A stretch of 7,165 nucleotides of DNA from Bordetella parapertussis (GTDB taxonomy: Bacteria > Pseudomonadota > Gammaproteobacteria > Burkholderiales > Burkholderiaceae_C). Of this stretch, positions 1-7,165 are shown piece after piece. A program made the position numbers and the translations under genes. The notes under the pieces were generated by a model. The model was not told where the DNA came from. It did no database searches and saw nothing but the letters and a program-made list of their open reading frames with translations. Numbering within the stretch: position 1 is the stretch's first letter; every line of letters starts with the position of its first letter. The stretch is from assembly GCA_945900695.1 (NCBI GenBank), contig CAMDJU010000141.1, positions 1 through 7,165 on the forward strand, written 5' to 3'.

Positions 1-582
1 GCCGGTGGCGGTGGCAAAACCCTGGCCTTGGGCGCGGCGATGCGCAACACTGGGCGTTTGTACGCCATGGACACATCGGCCCACCGCTTGGATGGCCTCA
101 AGCCCCGATTGGCGCGCAGCGGTTTGTCCAATGTGCATCCGGTGGCCATTGCCCACGAGCGCGATGACCGCATCAAGCGCCTGAGCGGCAAGATCGATCG
201 GGTGCTGGTGGATGCGCCTTGCTCGGGCTTGGGCACCTTGCGGCGCAGCCCCGATTTGAAATGGCGCCAATCCCCAGAGGGGGTGCAACAAGGGGCGCAG
301 TTGCAAAACGCCATTTTGGACAGTGCTGCGCGTTTGCTCAAACCAGGTGGGCGTTTGGTCTATGCCACGTGCAGCACCATGGTGGATGAAAACGAGGCCG
401 TGGCCCAGGCTTTCAGCCAGCGCCATCCCCAATGGGTGCCTCTGTCGGTCCAGGAGGTCTTGACCGAACTCAAAGTGGACCAAGCCGCACAAGTGTGTGG
501 CGATGATGGCTTGTATTTGCGCATGTGGCCCCATCTGCATGGCACGGATGGCTTTTTTGCTGCCATGTGGACCGCGCCTTAA
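1..582 (+). CDS. RsmB/NOP-family SAM-dependent cytosine-C5 RNA methyltransferase (3' part)
   Basis: The open frame runs in from the left edge, so the true start is outside the window; 193 C-terminal residues are visible. It should transfer a methyl group from S-adenosylmethionine to C5 of a cytosine in rRNA or tRNA in the cytoplasm. Numbered from the first visible codon, AGGGGKT (1-7) is the SAM-binding loop and DAPCSGLGTLRR (71-82) is motif IV with Cys74. YATCS (121-125) is motif VI with Cys124. In this family the TC cysteine is the nucleophile and the PC cysteine helps release the product; both are present. The protein ends in the usual TDGFFAA strand. The loop has Gly where classic RsmB has Pro (CAAPGGKT). 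I also see none of the usual rsmB neighbours (fmt, def), although only the downstream side is visible. It may therefore be a second RsmB-like paralogue, so I give no symbol. The family is near certain; the RNA target is unknown. Confidence 0.93.
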   Translation, partial: AGGGGKTLALGAAMRNTGRLYAMDTSAHRLDGLKPRLARSGLSNVHPVAIAHERDDRIKRLSGKIDRVLVDAPCSGLGTLRRSPDLKWRQSPEGVQQGAQLQNAILDSAARLLKPGGRLVYATCSTMVDENEAVAQAFSQRHPQWVPLSVQEVLTELKVDQAAQVCGDDGLYLRMWPHLHGTDGFFAAMWTAP

Positions 583-587
583 ACGCC

Positions 588-599
588 TTAAAATAGATA
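588..599 (+). promoter_or_regulatory. possible -10 region upstream of the desaturase
   Basis: An AT-rich patch in the 51-base gap between the methyltransferase stop and the desaturase start contains TAAAAT at 589-594, a reasonable -10 hexamer. Nothing resembling TTGACA lies 16-18 bases upstream. The desaturase may have its own weak promoter here or may simply be read through from the methyltransferase gene. Confidence 0.2.
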
Positions 600-633
600 T
601 CTTCACCCTGAACTGGGTTTGAAAGGAAGTGCG

Positions 634-1845
634 ATGTGGATCACAGACTCTCCCACCATCACCGCCATGCTTCATTGGCTGGCCTACGGTGTGTGGGATT
701 TGACGGCGTGGCAGTTGTTGGGCGTGACCTTGGGCTTGACCCACATCACCATTGCCGCGGTCACCATCTATTTGCACCGCCACCAAGCGCACCGCTCGAT
801 GGATTTGCACCCCCTGCCGGCACACTTTTTCCGGCTCTGGCTGTGGCTCACGACCGGCATGCAAACCAAGGCCTGGGCCGCCATTCACCGCAAGCACCAC
901 GCCAAATGCGAAACCCCAGAAGACCCGCACAGCCCGCAAACCCGGGGCATTCGCAAGGTGTTTTGGCAAGGTGCTGAGTTGTACCGCGCCGAGGCCAACA
1001 ATGCCGAAACCCTGAGCAAATATGGCCACGGCACACCCAATGACTGGGTGGAAAACTGGGTTTATTCGCGTTTTCCTTGGCAAGGCTTGGGGGTGATGTT
1101 GGTCATCAATGTGGCTTTGTTTGGGGTGGCGGGCTTGAGCATGTGGGCGGTTCAAATGATGTGGATTCCCGTCACGGCCGCTGGCATCATCAACGGCATT
1201 GGCCACTATTGGGGATACCGCAACTTTGAGGCACCCGACGCCAGCACCAATATTTCGCCTTGGGGCATCTTGATCGGTGGCGAGGAGTTGCACAACAACC
1301 ACCACACTTACCCGACCTCGGCCAAGTTGTCAGTCAAGCCCTATGAGTTCGACATTGGCTGGTTGTACATACGCGTGCTTGAAACGCTGGGTTTGGCCCA
1401 TGTCAAGAAAACGCCACCAAAGCTGCAATTGGGTGCCATCCAACCCGTGGCCGATGAAAAAACCTTGGAGGCGGTGATCGTCAACCGCTACGAGGTCATG
1501 GCCGGTTATGCCCGTGAACTCCAACGCGCCGTGGCCCAAGAGATCGCCCGCTTGCCGCAGCAACCCGCTGAGTCTGTGTTGAAAGTGGCGCGCCGCTGGA
1601 TGCACCGCGATGCCGACAAGGTGCCCAGCTGGGCCAGCCAAAGCTTGGAGCAAGCCCGCGCGGTGTTGCCCGATGCCGACACCATGGTGCGCATGCGCGA
1701 AGAGTTGCGCCAACTGTGGTTGAGCACCCACCGCTCGCGTGACCAGTTGGCCAGCGATTTACAAGCTTGGTGCCGCAAAGCCGAAGGCAGTGGCGTGGCA
1801 GCTTTGCAAGAATTTTCCCTGCGCTTGCGCATGGCTCGTCTGTGA
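634..1845 (+). CDS. membrane fatty-acid (acyl) desaturase, delta-9 type
   Basis: This 403-residue integral membrane di-iron enzyme probably inserts a cis double bond into acyl chains, which would set membrane fluidity. The three histidine boxes that bind the iron pair are HRHQAH (48-53), HRKHH (85-89) and HNNHH (220-224, in EELHNNHH), with an additional conserved His191 in GHYWGYRN. Hydrophobic segments lie at about 24-47, 66-76, 151-172 and 174-190. The stretch ELYRAEANNAETLSKYGHGTPNDW is typical of proteobacterial DesA-like delta-9 desaturases. I chose ATG 634 because AAAGGA lies 6-7 bases before it; an in-frame TTG at 619 has no such site. After the catalytic domain (about 1-265) comes a hydrophilic, helix-prone tail of about 120 residues that bare desaturases lack. 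Substrate (acyl-CoA or acyl-lipid) and double-bond position are inferred from family resemblance, not shown. Confidence 0.93.
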   Translation: MWITDSPTITAMLHWLAYGVWDLTAWQLLGVTLGLTHITIAAVTIYLHRHQAHRSMDLHPLPAHFFRLWLWLTTGMQTKAWAAIHRKHHAKCETPEDPHSPQTRGIRKVFWQGAELYRAEANNAETLSKYGHGTPNDWVENWVYSRFPWQGLGVMLVINVALFGVAGLSMWAVQMMWIPVTAAGIINGIGHYWGYRNFEAPDASTNISPWGILIGGEELHNNHHTYPTSAKLSVKPYEFDIGWLYIRVLETLGLAHVKKTPPKLQLGAIQPVADEKTLEAVIVNRYEVMAGYARELQRAVAQEIARLPQQPAESVLKVARRWMHRDADKVPSWASQSLEQARAVLPDADTMVRMREELRQLWLSTHRSRDQLASDLQAWCRKAEGSGVAALQEFSLRLRMARL

Positions 1846-1927
1846 AACAGGAGTTTCCCAAGGCTGAAGCGCGCTCCTCATAAAACCACCAAGCTATCAA
1901 ACCTGTATTCGAAGCCGCTCGACCATG

Positions 1928-1955
1928 AAAAAACCGCTCTCAAGGAGCGGTTTTT
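1928..1955. terminator. bidirectional rho-independent terminator between convergent genes
   Basis: An A-run (1928-1933), then CCGCTC (1934-1939), a five-base loop and GAGCGG (1945-1950), then TTTTT (1951-1955). The GC stem extends through A-T pairs, and there is a T-run on both strands. It lies 82 bases after the desaturase stop and 19 bases past the rpmG stop, so it can end transcription from both sides. Confidence 0.9.
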
Positions 1956-1974
1956 CTTTGGTCGCCAGGCTGAA

Positions 1975-2145
1975 TCACTTCAGCTTGGTTTCCTTGTACT
2001 CAACATGCTTGCGGGCTTTGGGATCAAATTTCATGATCGTCATTTTCTCGGGCATGGTTTTCTTGTTCTTGCTGGTGGTGTAGAAGTGACCGGTACCTGC
2101 CGAAGATTCAAGCTTGATTTTTTCGCGTCCGCCTTTGGAAGCCAT
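1975..2145 (-). CDS. rpmG: 50S ribosomal protein L33
   Basis: This 56-residue protein begins [20 protein letters not shown] and ends in EYKETKLK. It matches bacterial L33, which sits near the E site of the large subunit. The length fits the family (about 50-56 residues). The central [22 protein letters not shown] region is diagnostic. The paired CXXC zinc motifs of zinc-binding L33 are absent, so this is the zinc-independent (C-) form. On the minus strand an AAAGGA (complement of 2153-2158) sits 7 bases before the ATG, which supports the start. It follows rpmB by 70 bases on the same strand, as in the common rpmB-rpmG pair, and is probably transcribed from the rpmB promoter. Confidence 0.97.
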   Translation of the reverse strand: MASKGGREKIKLESSAGTGHFYTTSKNKKTMPEKMTIMKFDPKARKHVEYKETKLK

Positions 2146-2215
2146 GGTGAAATCCTTTCAGTCTGTGTGTTCAGCGTTCAGCCCGATGGGGCGAAGGCCA
2201 GGGATAGGGGGTGAA

Positions 2216-2449
2216 TCAGGCTTGACCGCGGGCGCGCAAATCAGCGAGCACCACTTCAATGCCTTTTTTGTCGATCAGGCGCAATGCGGCGTTGGAAACA
2301 CGCAAGCGCACCCAGCGGTTTTCGCTTTCGACCCAAAAACGGCGGTACTGCAGGTTGGGCAGAAAACGGCGTTTGGTTTTGTTGTTGGCGTGGGAGACAT
2401 TGTTTCCCACCATCGGGCCTTTACCCGTGACTTCACATACGCGTGACAT
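2216..2449 (-). CDS. rpmB: 50S ribosomal protein L28
   Basis: This 77-residue protein begins [20 protein letters not shown] and continues through [17 protein letters not shown], the signature of L28, a large-subunit protein. Length and basic composition are normal (E. coli L28 has 78 residues). GGAGT on the minus strand (complement of 2456-2460) lies 6 bases before the ATG and supports this start. It is the first gene of the leftward rpmB-rpmG operon. A perfect -10 box lies about 125 bases upstream, and a hairpin sits just before the ribosome binding site. Confidence 0.98.
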   Translation of the reverse strand: MSRVCEVTGKGPMVGNNVSHANNKTKRRFLPNLQYRRFWVESENRWVRLRVSNAALRLIDKKGIEVVLADLRARGQA

Positions 2450-2468
2450 GTGGACACTCCATTCAAAC

Positions 2469-2491
2469 GGCCTGCAACTCGGTTGCGGGCC
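2469..2491 (-). promoter_or_regulatory. hairpin in the rpmB leader
   Basis: An inverted repeat with ten-base arms (2469-2478 and 2482-2491) around a three-base loop. In the rpmB transcript nine of ten positions pair, with one C-A mismatch; on the opposite strand the same position is a U-G wobble. It lies 8 bases upstream of the rpmB Shine-Dalgarno sequence, inside the predicted leader. There is no T-run, so it is not a terminator. A role in controlling ribosomal-protein translation is possible but only inferred. Confidence 0.45.
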
Positions 2492-2573
2492 TGACCTCGC
2501 CGGTAAGGGGGCGGTATCCCTGTGCCACGACTTTTGCCGCGGCCTCTATTCCACTGTACGGGGAAAGCCCGAG

Positions 2574-2599
2574 ATTATAGCCCGGAATCACCCGCTCAA
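2574..2599 (-). promoter_or_regulatory. sigma-70 type promoter of rpmB-rpmG
   Basis: On the minus strand there is a perfect TATAAT -10 box (complement of 2574-2579). The nearest TTGA-like -35 is TTGAGC (complement of 2594-2599), but its spacer is only 14 bases. At 17 bases the hexamer is ATGTTG, which is poor. The -10 is convincing and the -35 uncertain. Transcription would begin near 2567, giving a leader of about 115-120 nt before rpmB. Confidence 0.55.
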
Positions 2600-2726
2600 C
2601 ATCTGCCGTCAATAGATGGGAATCAAAGCCGCGCCCCCTGGAGCAAAGCGGGTGCTAACTTGGGTTTTTGGCCTTGGCAGGGCTTGAATGTGGCAATGGA
2701 CTGCAGCGGCCCCCACAAAGTGTGGT

Positions 2727-6120
<3,394 letters not shown>

Positions 6121-6121
6121 C

Positions 6122-6769
6122 ATGCGCCACATCATTGTGCTGACGGCGTGGTGGATGGCTTGCGCTTCAGTGCAGGCTGATGCCTTGGACAGCCTGGGCT
6201 TGTTTTTGAAAACCACCCGAAGTGGGCGCGCCGATTTTGTGCAGACCGTGACTTTGCCGGCCAAGTCAGGTCAAGCACCCCGCACCAAGCAGTCCACGGG
6301 CTCTTTTGCCTTCATGCGGCCCCAGCACTTCCGGCTGGACTATCAAAAGCCTTTTGCCCAATCCATCGTGGCCGATGGCAAAACACTCTGGCTCTACGAC
6401 GCCGAACTCAAGCAGGCCACCGCCCGTGGCCAGGCCCAAGCCTTGGGTGCCACGCCGATGGCGGTGATTGCCCTGGCCAGCGACGTGAGCGCCCTGCAAA
6501 AGGATTTTCAATTGCAGACCCTGCCCGATCAAGAGGGTTTGCAATGGGTACAGGCCACACCCGTATCCAAGGACGCCACCATGCAATCCATGCGCTTGGG
6601 CCTGCGTGTGTCAAGCACAGGGGTGCAGTTGGCGCGTTTGGAGATGGCCGACGCCATGGGTCAGCGCTCGGTTTTGGTGTTCGATCAGATCGAGACCAAT
6701 CCGCCAGGTTTGGGGCCATCTGGCTTCCAGTTCATCCCACCAGCCGGCGTCGAAGTGCTCAGGCCCTGA
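6122..6769 (+). CDS. lolA: outer-membrane lipoprotein carrier protein LolA
   Basis: This 215-residue periplasmic chaperone takes lipoproteins released by the LolCDE transporter in the inner membrane and hands them to LolB (or its equivalent) at the outer membrane. A signal peptide is visible, with a hydrophobic core IIVLTAWWMACAS and probable cleavage after VQA (residue 19). The mature part has ADFVQTV (37-43) and GSFAFMRPQHFRLDYQKP (60-77). These are followed by IVADGKTLWLYDAELKQ (82-98), all characteristic of LolA, and the C-terminal GFQFIPPAGVEV strand. Length is normal. The ATG comes one base after the ftsK stop (TGA-C-ATG) with no clear ribosome binding site. Translation therefore probably depends on ribosomes finishing ftsK. 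The order ftsK-lolA-rarA supports the assignment. Confidence 0.96.
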   Translation: MRHIIVLTAWWMACASVQADALDSLGLFLKTTRSGRADFVQTVTLPAKSGQAPRTKQSTGSFAFMRPQHFRLDYQKPFAQSIVADGKTLWLYDAELKQATARGQAQALGATPMAVIALASDVSALQKDFQLQTLPDQEGLQWVQATPVSKDATMQSMRLGLRVSSTGVQLARLEMADAMGQRSVLVFDQIETNPPGLGPSGFQFIPPAGVEVLRP

Positions 6770-6791
6770 GCTGTTTGTTGGCCACATCCCC

Positions 6792-7165
6792 ATGAGTGCC
6801 AAAGCTGCGCACACCCCTCTGGCAGAACGCCTGCGCCCGCGCAGCTTGGGCGAGGTGATTGGGCAGCAGCAAGTGTTGGGCGAGGGCATGGCGTTGCGGG
6901 TCGCGTTTGAATCGGGTCAACCGCACAGCTGTATTTTGTGGGGGCCGCCAGGGGTGGGCAAAACCACCATTGCACGCTTAATGGCCGACGCTTTTGATGC
7001 GCAGTTTTTGGCCATTAGCGCGGTGCTTGGGGGTGTGAAAGAAATTCGTGAAGCGGTGGACAAGGCGCTGGCTGAGCGCGATTCGATGGTCCCCAAACGC
7101 ACCATTGTGTTTGTGGACGAGGTGCACCGCTTCAACAAAAGCCAGCAAGACGCGTTTTTGCCGCA
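6792..7165 (+). CDS. rarA: replication-associated recombination protein A, AAA+ ATPase (5' part)
   Basis: The gene runs off the right edge; 124 full codons of a protein usually about 430-450 residues long are present. RarA (MgsA, related to eukaryotic WRNIP1) is a clamp-loader-like AAA+ ATPase that acts at stalled or gapped replication forks. The N-terminus PLAERLRPRSLGEVIGQQ (9-26) is typical. Walker A GPPGVGKT is at 51-58 and Walker B IVFVDEVHRFNKSQQDAFLP at 105-124, with the DEVHRFNK form characteristic of RarA rather than RuvB or DnaX. It starts 22 bases after the lolA stop without a strong ribosome binding site, so co-transcription with ftsK and lolA is likely. The catalytic core and C-terminal tetramerisation domain lie outside the window. 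Confidence 0.95.
   Translation, partial: MSAKAAHTPLAERLRPRSLGEVIGQQQVLGEGMALRVAFESGQPHSCILWGPPGVGKTTIARLMADAFDAQFLAISAVLGGVKEIREAVDKALAERDSMVPKRTIVFVDEVHRFNKSQQDAFLP

Noticed and set aside
1924..2083. A plus-strand open frame starting at the ATG just before the terminator and running across rpmG
   Set aside because: It crosses the terminator hairpin and is antisense to rpmG, with no ribosome binding site.
2713..2725. Short hairpin CCACA-AAG-TGTGG just after the trxB stop
   Set aside because: Only five pairs and no T-run on the minus strand, so I do not call it a terminator.

Overview
The window looks like an ordinary stretch of core chromosome from a betaproteobacterium, most likely of the order Burkholderiales and close to Comamonadaceae. 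I infer this from three things: the protein sequences, the GC-rich coding with heavy use of TTG for leucine, and the gene order ftsK-lolA-rarA, which is shared by beta- and gammaproteobacteria. I see no insertion sequence, prophage, CRISPR array, tRNA or rRNA. Both ends cut through genes.

Left part (1-1974): the 3' end of a cytosine-C5 RNA methyltransferase of the RsmB/NOP family is followed 51 bases later, on the same strand, by a membrane fatty-acid desaturase with three histidine boxes and a C-terminal helical extension of about 120 residues. A strong hairpin terminator at about 1928-1955 separates the desaturase from the leftward ribosomal-protein genes that converge on it.

Middle part (1975-3795), minus strand: rpmG (L33) and rpmB (L28) form a two-gene operon read as rpmB then rpmG. 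It has a perfect TATAAT -10 box and a leader of about 115-120 nt that carries a hairpin just before the rpmB ribosome binding site. Upstream of it, also on the minus strand, is trxB (thioredoxin reductase). trxB and ftsK diverge from a 121-base intergenic region that contains a perfect 10-base palindrome.

Right part (3796-7165), plus strand: ftsK (DNA translocase of the divisome), lolA (periplasmic lipoprotein carrier, starting one base after the ftsK stop) and the 5' part of rarA/mgsA (AAA+ ATPase acting at stalled replication forks) are tightly packed and probably co-transcribed. They join chromosome segregation, envelope biogenesis and replication-fork maintenance in a conserved housekeeping cluster.

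I looked for an undescribed system and did not find one. The best leads are small: the desaturase's C-terminal extension, which resembles the C-terminal end of ISL3-type transposases; the rpmB leader hairpin; and the palindrome in the trxB/ftsK divergent region.
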